DNA of 64,000 nucleotides from Nocardiopsis sp. N85. GTDB lineage: Bacteria > Actinomycetota > Actinomycetes > Streptosporangiales > Streptosporangiaceae. The stretch is from positions 868,001 to 932,000 of the forward strand of contig NZ_JARBUT010000001.1 in NCBI RefSeq assembly GCF_028882275.1, given 5' to 3'. A program made the position numbers and the translations under genes. Under the pieces are notes generated by a model that saw nothing but the letters and a program-made list of their open reading frames with translations, had not been told where the DNA came from and searched no databases. Numbering within the stretch: position 1 is the first letter of the stretch; each line of letters starts with the position of its first letter. Shown here piece after piece: positions 16,773-26,068 of this stretch.

Positions 16773-19700
16773 GCCCCACCGAGCCGACGCAGGCGTCGGC
16801 CCCCTCACTTCTCTCCACCGTCGAACCCCTCTCCGCGACCGCGCGGACGCGCGCCCTGTCGGACTTCGCCCGCCGCCGCGCGGGAACCCCGGAACTCACC
16901 GCGATCATCCGCGACCTTGAGGCCCACACTCGGGGAACCGGGTTCGCCCCGCACGCCCAACGTGCGTTCGCCTCCCAGCTGGCCCTGGTCTCCCGCGACC
17001 TCGACGCGGTCGTCCGCCACCTCGCCTCGCCCCACCACGATCTGCGCCGGGCCGCCCTGCGCGCGGTCCGCGCGCTCCCCGTCCCCGACGAGGCCGTGAT
17101 CCCCGCCCTGCGCGACGCCCCCACCGAGCTGCGCCGCGCCCTCTACCGCACCCTGCTCCACGCCCGCCGCACGGCCCTCGCGGACCGACTCCTGTCCCGC
17201 GTCCACCACGATCACGGCGCACCCGAGGCCGCCGCCCTCCTGCCCGCCTGCTCCTCGCGGGTCGTCGCCGCGCGCCTGCCCGACCTCGCCCACGCGGTCC
17301 TGTCCTGGCGGCGGCTCGCCCGCCGCCACCCGGACACCCTCGTCGCCTACCTGCACGCCCTGCGCGAGGCGGGCCGCGACGACGAACCCGCCGACCGCAC
17401 CCGCCTCCTGCGCGCCCTGGACCCGCTCCGCCCCGAGGCGGTCGCCGACCTGGCGACCGGGCACCCGGGGCGGCGGTACCACGCCTACCCGCACGCCGCC
17501 CGCGTCCACGACCGAACGCACGGAGACGACGAGCGCTTCTACCCGACCCGCTACCCGGCGACGGTCTACGGGGACCGCAGCGTCCGCTCCCTGATGCGCG
17601 CCATGCGCGGTTCCCCCGAAGCGGCCCGCCCCGTACTCCGCGCCATGGAACCCGAGGTCCGCGCCCGCTACCTGGAGGCCTTTCTGGAGCGCCGCGACAC
17701 CCTGCGGATCCCGTCGCTCACGGCCAACCTCGACCTCCTCGCCCCACGACGGGCCGAACAGGAGGCACGGTCCGCTCTGGAACGCCTCCGCCGTTCACGG
17801 CGCAACGGACGCCGCGACGACCCGAACCTCGACCTGGACGTCCTCGCGTTCCTGCCCCACGCCGAGGTGGCCGGGACGCTCACCGAAGCCGCCGGCTCAG
17901 GTGACGTCGACCGACGCGCCCGCGGCCTGGCCGCCCTGCTCAAGGCGACCGTGCGCACGGGTGATCCGGCGCTGATCGCCGACGTCCTCCTCACCCGTGC
18001 CGAACGGGCCCGCGCCGAACGCGACCCGGTGCGCCGCGTCCTGCTGAGCGCCGTCGCCGACACACCCCCGCCCCTGCTCGAAGCGTCGCTCCCGGCCCTG
18101 GAACGGTTGCTCGCCGACACCGTCCAGGCCCGCGACACGAGTGCCGACACCCGCCGGGCCCTGCGCGACATCGCCGCCCGCCTGCTCCGCCACCCCGGCA
18201 CCGGCACCGCGCTCACCGCGTGGGCGCTGGAGGTCTACACGCGCCTGGTGGAGCGCTTCGGCGGCGAGGGCCTGGGGGAGCCCGGCCGCCCTCGCGCGAA
18301 CCCTCCCTGGTGGACGTCGCGGAGGCGGGGGCGCGGCGTCGACCTGGAACCCCACCTGGACCAGGTACTGCCCCGAGGAACGGAACACGAGCTGTACCGG
18401 CGCCTGACCCCCGTGCTGGCCGCCGCCCGCGAACGCGGCGATCACCTGCCCACCGTCCTGGTGGTCCGCGAACTGGGCCGCCGGGCCCGGAACCTCCCGG
18501 AACTGCGCGCGCACCTGCGTGCGGCCGTATCGGAGACCGGGGATCCGGCCGTGGCCGGCCCGGCGGCCCGGCTCCACCTGTCCGGACCGGACGCGGCGCG
18601 GGAGGCGCTCCGCCTGACCGGGACCGACCCCGACACCGTGCGGATCCCCCGGGTCTGGCGTCTCCTCGCCCGAGAGCACGGCACCGACGCCGTCCTCACG
18701 GCCGTGACGACGGCGACCCGGGTCCGTGACGGGCGCGCCTGGATTCCGGACGTCGACCGGCGGGCGGCCCGGCTCTGGCCGCTCCGCCTGACCAGTGCCG
18801 TCGCCGAACACCTGAGCGTCATCGCCGCCGATCCCGCGCTGAGCGTCGACGACCGGGAACGGGCCCTGCTCCGCCTGGGCGACCTGCCCCGGACGACGCA
18901 CCGGTTGTGGCCCTACCGGACCACCGAGGACATCGTGCTGCGGGAGGCCGCCCTGCGCGCCCTCGGCCGGAACCACGACCGCGACCTGGAATCCCTCCTG
19001 GACGCCATGGACGGTCCCCAGTCCCGGGCCGCCGCGCCGGCGCTGTCCCTCAGGGCCCTGGCCACACCGCCTTCGGAGCTGGGTCCGGCCCTGGCCCGGG
19101 CCCTGGACGGCCCGGCCAAGGTCACCGTCCGCAAGACCGCCGCCCGCCTCCTGGCACACCATCGCCCGCCCGGCGCCGTGGAACACCTGGCCCGGATCCT
19201 GGCCGCCGACGGGCCGCACCGCGACGTGCGCGCCGCCGTGATCGGTGCCCTCGCCCGGTGCCTGGACGACCCTGCGGCGCTGCCCGCACTGGCCGAGCAC
19301 GCCCCGGGGTTCGCGGACACCGAGACCCGGCTCGCCCTCCTGGGCCCCGGGCCCCTGCGCTGCCCGCCGGAGCACCGGGCGGCGATGGCCGCGCTGGTGG
19401 CCTCGTTGCCCGAGGCGGAGGAGACCCACTGGCGGTTCGGGTACTGGACCTCCCGCTGGGCCTCCTGGGGTGGTGCGCCCGACGTCGACGCCCTCAACGA
19501 CGCCGCGTGCGACATGGGACGGCCCTTCGGCCGGACCCGTGTCGGGCTCCACGCCCTGTGGCGTGGGGGGATCGCCCTCGACCGGGCGCACGAGGTGGTG
19601 GACCGCCTGCTCGATCTCGTTCCGGGACCGTCGGCGGGGCCACTCGTCCGCGTTCGGGAGGGAGCGGACACACCGCATCGCCGGCTGACCGTGCTGCTGG

Positions 19701-20221
19701 GGGAATTCGCTTCGGCGGTGTACACGGGGGAGCGGGACGACCCCGGCCGGTTCGACGGTCGTGTGCGGTCGGTCGTGCGCTCCCTGGAACGCCGGGACGA
19801 GTATCTGCCCGAGGCGATGGACCTCGTCATCGGACGCGTGGAGTCGCGGATCGGCCGCGACGGGGGTCGGGTACGGCCCGCGGAGATCACGGGACTCCTC
19901 CTGTGGTACCTGCGCCTGGGCTCGCGCACGGCCCACTTCGGCGACGACGTCCCCCTCCGTCCGGTGAAGGCGCTGTGCGACCGCTGGGGGCGCGACGAGA
20001 TCCCCTGGGACGTCCGGGCCGAGATCGTCCGGGGCCTCCTGCGGGCCGCGACGGAGGAGGAGCGGATCCGCCCTGCGGCGGGAGTGCTCGCCCTGGCGCT
20101 CGTCCGACGCGCCCTGACCGAGTGCGGACCGGCCGACCCCTGGCCCGAGCTGCTCACCCGCATCGCGGATCCGGGCGACCCCGCCCTGCGCGCCGCCGCC
20201 TGGCGGGTGGCCGCCGACTGA
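16769..20221 (+). CDS. Giant HEAT-like repeat protein, paralog A
   Basis: A protein of about 1150 residues built from Leu/Ala/Arg-rich amphipathic helices in the pattern of HEAT/ARM repeats, for example HHDLRRAALRAVRALPVPDE and REAALRALGRNHDRDLESLL. No catalytic motif, signal peptide or membrane helix is visible. It is homologous along its length to the next gene: shared landmarks are RAGTPEL, LHARRTALADRLL, AAALLPACSSRVVAARLPDL, RTGDPAL and GRPFGRTRVGLHAL. The TTG at 16769 is chosen because it gives an N-terminus matching the paralog; the frame is open back to 16667 through the upstream terminator. It is probably a scaffold. I know of no assigned function. Confidence 0.8.
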   Translation: MSPTEPTQASAPSLLSTVEPLSATARTRALSDFARRRAGTPELTAIIRDLEAHTRGTGFAPHAQRAFASQLALVSRDLDAVVRHLASPHHDLRRAALRAVRALPVPDEAVIPALRDAPTELRRALYRTLLHARRTALADRLLSRVHHDHGAPEAAALLPACSSRVVAARLPDLAHAVLSWRRLARRHPDTLVAYLHALREAGRDDEPADRTRLLRALDPLRPEAVADLATGHPGRRYHAYPHAARVHDRTHGDDERFYPTRYPATVYGDRSVRSLMRAMRGSPEAARPVLRAMEPEVRARYLEAFLERRDTLRIPSLTANLDLLAPRRAEQEARSALERLRRSRRNGRRDDPNLDLDVLAFLPHAEVAGTLTEAAGSGDVDRRARGLAALLKATVRTGDPALIADVLLTRAERARAERDPVRRVLLSAVADTPPPLLEASLPALERLLADTVQARDTSADTRRALRDIAARLLRHPGTGTALTAWALEVYTRLVERFGGEGLGEPGRPRANPPWWTSRRRGRGVDLEPHLDQVLPRGTEHELYRRLTPVLAAARERGDHLPTVLVVRELGRRARNLPELRAHLRAAVSETGDPAVAGPAARLHLSGPDAAREALRLTGTDPDTVRIPRVWRLLAREHGTDAVLTAVTTATRVRDGRAWIPDVDRRAARLWPLRLTSAVAEHLSVIAADPALSVDDRERALLRLGDLPRTTHRLWPYRTTEDIVLREAALRALGRNHDRDLESLLDAMDGPQSRAAAPALSLRALATPPSELGPALARALDGPAKVTVRKTAARLLAHHRPPGAVEHLARILAADGPHRDVRAAVIGALARCLDDPAALPALAEHAPGFADTETRLALLGPGPLRCPPEHRAAMAALVASLPEAEETHWRFGYWTSRWASWGGAPDVDALNDAACDMGRPFGRTRVGLHALWRGGIALDRAHEVVDRLLDLVPGPSAGPLVRVREGADTPHRRLTVLLGEFASAVYTGERDDPGRFDGRVRSVVRSLERRDEYLPEAMDLVIGRVESRIGRDGGRVRPAEITGLLLWYLRLGSRTAHFGDDVPLRPVKALCDRWGRDEIPWDVRAEIVRGLLRAATEEERIRPAAGVLALALVRRALTECGPADPWPELLTRIADPGDPALRAAAWRVAAD

Positions 20222-20308
20222 TCCGCCCGGCACGGGACGTTCCGGGACCGTCGCGTACGGCGGCCCGTACACCGCCGTCGGCCCGGAGCGCCACCCGTCC
20301 GGCCGCCA

Positions 20309-20342
20309 CCCGTCCGGCCCGCCCCGGGGCGGGCCGGACGGG
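20309..20342 (+). terminator. Perfect palindrome between the two HEAT-like genes
   Basis: A 34-base perfect palindrome (17 + 17) lies 87 bases after the stop of paralog A and is a likely terminator. Just before it, a 15-base unit GCCACCCGTCCGGCC occurs twice in tandem (20290-20319). The rest of 20222-20559 shows no gene. Confidence 0.6.
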
Positions 20343-20559
20343 CGAGGACCCCTGGCACGGGCGTCGTCCACAGGCGGGGAAAACGGGTGGCGGACCGTGG
20401 CGGCGGGGACGGAGAATGGATTCAGGGGCTCCGCACCGATGGCGGAGCACGACGCCCCGAATCGACGCCGTCCCGCCCCGCTCCCCCCGCCACCCTGCCT
20501 CCACGCTCCGTGGACGACGCCCGCCGCCCCGGCCTCCGCCTCCGCACAGAGAGTGCTTC

Positions 20560-23500
20560 GTGACCGACCTCCCCTCCGTCGAGGACCTGCTCGCCGCCAC
20601 CGCCGACCTGTCCCACCGCGACCGGATGGCTCGCACCGCCGCCCTGGCCCGGGAGCACGCGGGCACCCCGGAACTGTCCGACCTCCTGGAACGGCTGCGC
20701 ACCGGCCGCCACGGCCCCCTCGCACTGCACATGGCGATCGCCGCCCGCGACACCGCCGCCTTCGCCGCCGTCCTGTCCGGCCCCGACCAGGAGTCGCGCC
20801 GCCGCGCCCTGCTCCGGACCTGGCCCGGGGTCGGCGACGACGCCCTCGCCGCCGCTGTGGACGACGCCGCCTCGGCGGTGCGCCGCGAGCTCTACCTCAC
20901 CCTGTTCCACACCCGGCGCGAAGCCCTCGCCGACCGGCTGCTGCCCGCCGTCCGTCGCGACCACGGCGACTTCGAGGCCGCCGCCCTGCTCCCCGCCTGT
21001 TCCGCGCGCACCGTCGCCGCCCGCCTGCCCGACCTCGCCTACGCCGTGCGCGCCCGGGGGCGGCTGGCCCGACGTCATCCCGGCATCCTCCTCGACCACA
21101 TGCGCGCCTTCCGCGACGCCCCGCCCCCGGGCCTGGTCTGGCCCCGCGACGTGCTCCCGCTCCTGGCCGCCCTGGACCCGATCGCCCCCGGCGCGCTCCT
21201 GGACCTCCTCGGTCCCCTCCGGGATCCGGAACTCCTCGCGGAACTGCCTCGGGTCCGCGACCTGGGGGAGGAGTCCTCGGCGGTGCCCCGCTACCCCGAG
21301 GCCTTCCCCCGCCTTTTCGACCACACCCGCGCCGAGAGGGAACTCTTGGACGCGATCGCCCACGACCCGACCGAGGCGCTGCGGGTGCTCACCGCCATGC
21401 CCCGCCCCCTGGCCGCGACCTACCTGAAGCGTCTCACCGGACACGGCACCGCGCTCCTGCCGTTCCTGGACCTGCTGCCCCCCGCCCGTGCCGAGGCCGA
21501 GGCCGAGCGGATCCTCGCCGTCCTGGCCGACCGACGCGAGCGGGGGACCACGGCCGGCGACCCCCACGCCGACCTCGACGCCGCCGCCTTCCTGCCCCGG
21601 GCACGGGCCCGGGAGATCTTGGACCGGGCGGCCGACGCCGGCGATCCCGAGCGCCGTGCCCGGGCGCTGACCCGCCTCATGGAGGCCGCCGCCCGCACCG
21701 GGGATCCGGCCCTGCTCGCGGAGGTCGCCTCCGCCCGGACGAACCGGGCCCGCGCGGAACGGGATCAGGTCCGCGCCGCCCTCCTGGCCGGGCTGACCCG
21801 TGTTCCGGTCCCCCTCCTGGCCGCGGCCGCCGGGTTCGACGCCGTCGGCCCCGACGCCGGAACCTCGTTCCCGCACGCCCTGCTCGACGACACCGCCACC
21901 ACACCCGACACCTCCACGGCGACCCGGGTGGCGTTGCGGGTCCTCGCCGCACGCCTCCTCACCCACCCGGACACCCGCGACCTCCCCCGGGCGCGGGCCT
22001 GGGCGGTGGAGGTGCAGGCCCGCCTCATCGAGGTCTTCGGGGAACGCGGCCTCCAAGTGCATGTCCACAAGGAACTCCGGGGGCTGGCCGCCGGTCGGCT
22101 CCGCGAACCCGACACCCTCCTGCCTCCTCTGGAGCGGATCCTCCCCCCGGGGCTCGAACACGCCCTGTACGCCCGGATCGCCCCGCACACGGCCGCCGCC
22201 GGGGCCCGCCGCGATACCGCGCCCGCCCTGCTCCTGGCCCGGCAACTCGGTGCCCGGGCCCACGACCTCCCCCGCCTCCAGGACGCCCTGCGCGCGATCA
22301 TCCTCGCCGACCCCCGCTCCTCCGACGCCGGACGCGCGGCCCGTCTGCACCTCAACGGCGTCCCCGCCCGACGGACCCCCTCCGGGCCCGGGGACGAGGG
22401 CACCGCAGCCGATCCCACCGACGGACGAGACGAGGTCCTGCGCCGCGCCCTGGCGTTGTTCGCCGCGGACCCCGCCACCGTCCTGACCGAACCGGTGTGG
22501 GCGGTCCTGGCGGACCGTGCCGCCCCCGGCGTGGTGAGCGGCGCCCTGGACGTCATCGTTCGGGCGGCGGCCGAGGACGGGCACCGGTGGGCGGAGTTCC
22601 CTCGGTGGACCACCCGCACCTGGCCCGGACACCTGGTGGACCGCCTCGCCGACCGGCTGACGGTTCTGGCCTCCGACCCCGACCGGCCGGTCTACGAGCG
22701 CGCCGACCTCGTCCACCGACTCGCCCGCCTCCCCGGTACGGCCGACCGCCTGGCCGCCCTCTCGGAACGCGAGACCTCGACCGAACTCCGCCCGTACCTC
22801 GTGGGCGCTCTGGGCCGCGTGGACACGCCCGAGCGCGCCGTGACCGCCCTGGAGGGCCTCCTCCACGGGCCCCACGCCCACCTCGCCGTCCGGGCGCTGA
22901 CCCGGCACGCCGCGTACCTGCCCCCGTCCCGGTCGCGTCCGCTGATCGCACGTCTGCTGACCGGACCCGGCGCGATCATCGCCCGTAAGGAGGCGGCCCG
23001 GCTGGCGGTGGCGCACCGGCCACCGGGCGTCGTCGACGACCTTCTCCGCGCACTCGCCGACACCGACCTCCACCGTGACGCCAGGGCGGCCGTGGTCGGC
23101 GCACTGACCCGCTTGACGGACGGCGCGCCCGACGTCGTGGAACGCTTGGCCGCACGGGTCCCCGAGTTCGACGCCCCCGAGATCCGACGCGAGGCGCTCG
23201 CCGTGGAGCCCCTCGACCTGCCGCCCGCCCATCGCACCGCCTTCGCGCGTTTCGTGATCGCGCTGCCCGACCTCGCCGACGCCGATCCGGCGCTCATGAC
23301 GGCACGCGCCCGCTGGTACCCGTGGTGCCCGGACCTCGTCGACGACACGGTGGCGGCGGTGACCGATCTCGCCCGGCCCTTCGGCCGGACCCTGCCGGTG
23401 CTGTCGGCCCTGCTGGACTCCGGCTCGATCGACGGCCGTCTCCCGGCCCTCCTCATCGCCCTGGCGGACGCCGACGCGGCCGACGCCACCAGCCGCCCGA

Positions 23501-24063
23501 TCCCGGTGCGGCCGCGGGTCCGTGAACCCCACGAGACGTTCCAGAGAAGGATCTCCACCCTCGCCTGGAGCGTCCACCGGCGTCTGGAGCGGTCCACCGG
23601 TGCGCGCCGGTCGTCCCTGGCCAGGGGGATCGCGCCGGTGATCGACCGTCTGGGCGATCGTCCCGAACACCTGGAGCACGTCGTCCGGCTCACCGAGGCC
23701 TCCCTCGTGGAGGACGATCCGGATGGCGCCCTCGCGTCCGCCGAGGCCCTCATCGGGATCCTGGCCCGGCACCCCCTGTACACGATGGTCCACCTGGACC
23801 CGGTGACCCGGACGGTACTGCGGGCCTGGGCCCCGGAACCGGCGTCCGCGCCGATCGAGGCGCGGGTACGCGACCTCGTGGCGCGCTCCCGGCAACGGGG
23901 CGACCACCGGGGAGTCCTCGACGGGCTGGTCGCGGTCGGGGCCGTCGGTATGCGCGGCTGGCTGGAAGGATGGGTCGAGCCCTGGCCGGGCCTGTTGGTG
24001 GAGGCGGGGGAGTCACCGCACGCGGCGGTACGGGAGCGGGCACGGCTGACGGCGGTCTCCTGA
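20560..24063 (+). CDS. Giant HEAT-like repeat protein, paralog B
   Basis: A 1167-residue paralog of the preceding gene with the same helical repeat architecture (SAVRRELYLTLFHTRREALA; AAALLPACSARTVAARLPDL; ARPFGRTLPVLSALLDSGSI). By eye the two are roughly 35-45 percent identical in the N-terminal third and still alignable at the C-terminus. No enzymatic motif or membrane segment is seen. The GTG at 20560 is chosen because TDLPSVEDLLAATADL then aligns with the N-terminus of paralog A; the ORF otherwise runs far upstream in frame without coding character. A weak AGAGAG box precedes it. Tandem placement suggests duplication, and possibly a hetero-complex. Confidence 0.82.
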   Translation: MTDLPSVEDLLAATADLSHRDRMARTAALAREHAGTPELSDLLERLRTGRHGPLALHMAIAARDTAAFAAVLSGPDQESRRRALLRTWPGVGDDALAAAVDDAASAVRRELYLTLFHTRREALADRLLPAVRRDHGDFEAAALLPACSARTVAARLPDLAYAVRARGRLARRHPGILLDHMRAFRDAPPPGLVWPRDVLPLLAALDPIAPGALLDLLGPLRDPELLAELPRVRDLGEESSAVPRYPEAFPRLFDHTRAERELLDAIAHDPTEALRVLTAMPRPLAATYLKRLTGHGTALLPFLDLLPPARAEAEAERILAVLADRRERGTTAGDPHADLDAAAFLPRARAREILDRAADAGDPERRARALTRLMEAAARTGDPALLAEVASARTNRARAERDQVRAALLAGLTRVPVPLLAAAAGFDAVGPDAGTSFPHALLDDTATTPDTSTATRVALRVLAARLLTHPDTRDLPRARAWAVEVQARLIEVFGERGLQVHVHKELRGLAAGRLREPDTLLPPLERILPPGLEHALYARIAPHTAAAGARRDTAPALLLARQLGARAHDLPRLQDALRAIILADPRSSDAGRAARLHLNGVPARRTPSGPGDEGTAADPTDGRDEVLRRALALFAADPATVLTEPVWAVLADRAAPGVVSGALDVIVRAAAEDGHRWAEFPRWTTRTWPGHLVDRLADRLTVLASDPDRPVYERADLVHRLARLPGTADRLAALSERETSTELRPYLVGALGRVDTPERAVTALEGLLHGPHAHLAVRALTRHAAYLPPSRSRPLIARLLTGPGAIIARKEAARLAVAHRPPGVVDDLLRALADTDLHRDARAAVVGALTRLTDGAPDVVERLAARVPEFDAPEIRREALAVEPLDLPPAHRTAFARFVIALPDLADADPALMTARARWYPWCPDLVDDTVAAVTDLARPFGRTLPVLSALLDSGSIDGRLPALLIALADADAADATSRPIPVRPRVREPHETFQRRISTLAWSVHRRLERSTGARRSSLARGIAPVIDRLGDRPEHLEHVVRLTEASLVEDDPDGALASAEALIGILARHPLYTMVHLDPVTRTVLRAWAPEPASAPIEARVRDLVARSRQRGDHRGVLDGLVAVGAVGMRGWLEGWVEPWPGLLVEAGESPHAAVRERARLTAVS

Positions 24064-24078
24064 GGGGCCGGACCGGCC

Positions 24079-24300
24079 CTACCGCTCCTTCAGCTCGTCC
24101 ACGGAGACGGTCTCGCGCAGGAAGCCCCGCAGCTCCAGGAAGTTCGTCAGGTAGGCGCGGTGCTCGTCGCAGGCCGTCCACACCTTGCGCCGGTCCGGGG
24201 TGTGCACCTTCGGGTTGTTCCAGACCAGGGCCCACACCGCCGCCTCGCGGCAGTCGCGCCGCGAGCAGATCGCGGTCTCGGCCCGTTCCTCATCGCCCAA
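24079..24300 (-). CDS. Small conserved Cys/His protein, probably zinc-binding
   Basis: A 73-residue protein with TAICSRRDCREAAVWALVWN, HTPDRRKVWTACDEH, and LTNFLELRGFLRETV. The C-x4-C and C-x2-H pairs suggest one zinc site. The same pattern occurs in a small protein conserved in streptomycetes and relatives that is often mislabelled acetone carboxylase; its function is unknown. The TTG at 24300 is preceded by GAGGGGG at a suitable distance. The frame is open further upstream, but that part would run through the hairpins of the candidate 6C RNA, so it is not used. The RNA lies immediately upstream in the same direction. Confidence 0.72.
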   Translation of the reverse strand: MGDEERAETAICSRRDCREAAVWALVWNNPKVHTPDRRKVWTACDEHRAYLTNFLELRGFLRETVSVDELKER

Positions 24301-24375
24301 TGCCGACCCCCTCGGAGAAAAACCTCCCGCCCGGTCAAAGGGCGGTAACGGCAGGGTAGGGGGCCCGGCCCCGAA

Positions 24376-24490
24376 AAGACAAAGGCGACGCCGGGTGGTT
24401 ACGGGGGCAAACCACCCGGCGTCGCACACGATGTTCCGACGGGGGCTCGAAACATCGTTCCGCGCTTCGACGGGGGACCGAAGCGCCAAG
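24376..24490 (-). ncRNA. Candidate 6C small RNA, three C-loop hairpins
   Basis: Read on the minus strand, three consecutive stem-loops each show five C in the loop. Stem 1 has 8 bp (24462-24469 with 24479-24486), loop GTCCCCCGT. Stem 2 has 11 bp with one mismatch (24429-24439 with 24447-24457), loop GCCCCCG. Stem 3 has 16 bp, perfect (24385-24400 with 24410-24425), loop TGCCCCCGT, and is followed by a T-rich stretch, so it doubles as an intrinsic terminator. Two C-rich hairpins plus a terminator are the description of the actinobacterial 6C RNA class. Upstream, TTGACG (24521-24526) and TACATT (24495-24500) could be the promoter. The match to the family is by eye and needs a covariance-model search. 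Confidence 0.7.
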
Positions 24491-24494
24491 ACCC

Positions 24495-24526
24495 AATGTA
24501 CACCGACCCCCCCGGGGGTACGTCAA
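24495..24526 (-). promoter_or_regulatory. Candidate promoter of the 6C-like RNA
   Basis: On the minus strand, TTGACG (24521-24526) lies 20 bases from TACATT (24495-24500), or 18 bases from the alternative TGTACA (24497-24502). The spacer is a C/G run. A start of transcription near 24488 would give an RNA of about 110 bases. Confidence 0.4.
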
Positions 24527-24848
24527 GAGTCGGTTACGAGGTTGTCTCGGGAGAGTCCCGCCCTCTCTGGGGCTTTAGTCCCAGGTCAGTACGTATACCG
24601 CCATTCCAGGGGCCTTTCGGGGACGTGACGGAAGAGACGTCCATGCCCTCGTGGTCATCGGAATCCCAAGAGGGTCCAAAGTCCTTATCCATGCCCGGTC
24701 ACGTGTCTCCTCCGCTCCCTTTCCCGGTCGGAGCGGCCGGGACGTCGCCTTCGTGCGACGGAACGTGTGACGGAGGGGGATAACGGGGAGGCAGATGAGC
24801 GGAGGTCGGCCCGTCGGGCCGCGCGCAACCGATCAGCAGGGGGTACAC
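24527..24848. other. Intergenic region upstream of dodecin
   Basis: About 320 bases lie between the candidate RNA promoter and the dodecin gene. Open frames here are short and lack normal third-position bias. The stretch from about 24540 to 24690 is less GC-rich than its surroundings and is likely to carry promoters. No further gene is visible. Confidence 0.45.
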
Positions 24849-25058
24849 ATGTCCCACCACACCTATCGGGTCACGGAGATCGTCGGTACCTCGCCGGAGG
24901 GCATCACCCAGGCGATCCACAACGGCATCGACCGGGCGTCGAGCACGCTTCGCGGGCTCGACTGGTTCGAGGTCACCGAGGTCCGCGGGCACATCGAGGA
25001 CGGCCGCGTCGCGCACTTCCAGGTGGGTCTCAAGGTCGGCTTCCGCCTGGACGAGTAG
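24849..25058 (+). CDS. Dodecin, flavin-storage protein
   Basis: A 69-residue protein matching dodecin from end to end: YRVTEIVGTSPEGITQAIHN, RASSTLRGLDWFEVTEVRG and HFQVGLKVGFRLDE. The aromatic WF of the LDWFEV segment is the residue pair expected to stack on the flavin. Dodecins form dodecameric shells that bind riboflavin or FMN (or CoA in some bacteria) in the cytosol. The start follows GGGGG, 5 bases upstream. It stands alone. Confidence 0.95.
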   Translation: MSHHTYRVTEIVGTSPEGITQAIHNGIDRASSTLRGLDWFEVTEVRGHIEDGRVAHFQVGLKVGFRLDE

Positions 25059-25119
25059 CCGGGGGCACGGGAGGGGCCGGTGGGGCGTCGACGGCCCCCA
25101 CCGGCCCCCGCGCCCTCGG

Positions 25120-25911
25120 TCAGCGCTCCTCGGAGGCGTCCCGGCCGCGTTGCACGTCCACGTGCACGTGGTCCAGGTGGCGCAGGATCTCGTTGTCCGG
25201 GTCGGCATCGTAGTCGCGCCACCCCAGGGACGGGTAGTAGGTGCTCCAGATGCGGTCGTCGAAGATGATGACGTCGATGTCGTAATCGGGCGCGTGCGCG
25301 ATCAGCCAGTGCGCCATGATCCAGCCCTCGCGCCGGTTCCCCTCGTTGACCGGCCGGTAGAAGATGTCCAGCGCGCGCCCGTCGTAGTGCGCCGAACCCT
25401 CACCGTGCCCGGTGTTGTAACCGCCCGGAACGTATCCGCCCAGGCTCGGCTCGGAGAAGTGCTCCTCCACCCCGTCCTTGAGCCTCTGCGCCCGAGGGGT
25501 CAGCCCGGAGGGCTCCAGGTCCGGCTCGACGGCCAGGTCGCGGTCCTTCACGGAGCGGCAGGTCAACGACGGTCCGGCGTCGTCCTCCGGGCCGTTCTCC
25601 AGGACCTCCATCACCTCGTCGGGGATGTCCTCGACGTCGGGCGCCTCGACCGGCGCGGCGTCCCCCTGTGTCGCGACCGCGGCCGCGGTGGTGGCCCGCC
25701 GGGCCTGGTCCCGTTCGAGGCGGACGCTCTCCTCGCCGGTCCACACCGAGCACTCGGGGCCCCACGGCGTGGAGGTCGGGAAGGCGGTGTCGCCGCGCTG
25801 GGCGACCAGGCGGGTGCCCAGGACCGCGATGAGGCCCAGGACCAGGATGAGGCCGACGGCCAGGAGGCCCCGGTTCCAGCGGCGCTCCGGTCGTGCGGGT
25901 CGGTGTGCCAT
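25120..25911 (-). CDS. Membrane-anchored cell-wall hydrolase with M15-like zinc motif
   Basis: A 263-residue protein. A basic N-terminus (MAHRPARPERRWNRG) and one membrane helix near residues 16-37 place the rest outside the cell. The C-terminal domain of about 130 residues has GHGEGSAHYDGRALDIFYRP and HLDHVHVDV. The H-x6-D and H-x2-H ligands fit the D-Ala-D-Ala carboxypeptidase-like (M15/VanY) fold, as in the actinobacterial ARB_07466-type hydrolases. The probable substrate is peptidoglycan. The ATG at 25911 is preceded by AAAGG at short distance; the frame is open to 26097, overlapping the next gene. Confidence 0.78.
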   Translation of the reverse strand: MAHRPARPERRWNRGLLAVGLILVLGLIAVLGTRLVAQRGDTAFPTSTPWGPECSVWTGEESVRLERDQARRATTAAAVATQGDAAPVEAPDVEDIPDEVMEVLENGPEDDAGPSLTCRSVKDRDLAVEPDLEPSGLTPRAQRLKDGVEEHFSEPSLGGYVPGGYNTGHGEGSAHYDGRALDIFYRPVNEGNRREGWIMAHWLIAHAPDYDIDVIIFDDRIWSTYYPSLGWRDYDADPDNEILRHLDHVHVDVQRGRDASEER

Positions 25912-26068
25912 GCCCTTTGTGCCCTTCGCTCGTGCCGGGCGGCGACGCCCCCCGACGCGGGTTCCAGAGTGGTCAACTCCGGAAGACATGCTCAGATTTC
26001 CGGCACAAAGGACATTTTTCCCACATTGGTCCGCGGGCACTCCTGCGGTGGCCTCGCCGAAGGGCCGC

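Noticed and set aside
25912-26068. Possible c-di-AMP (ydaO) riboswitch before the cell-wall hydrolase
   Set aside because: The region is GC-rich and the gene type fits, but the conserved core motifs of ydaO could not be found.
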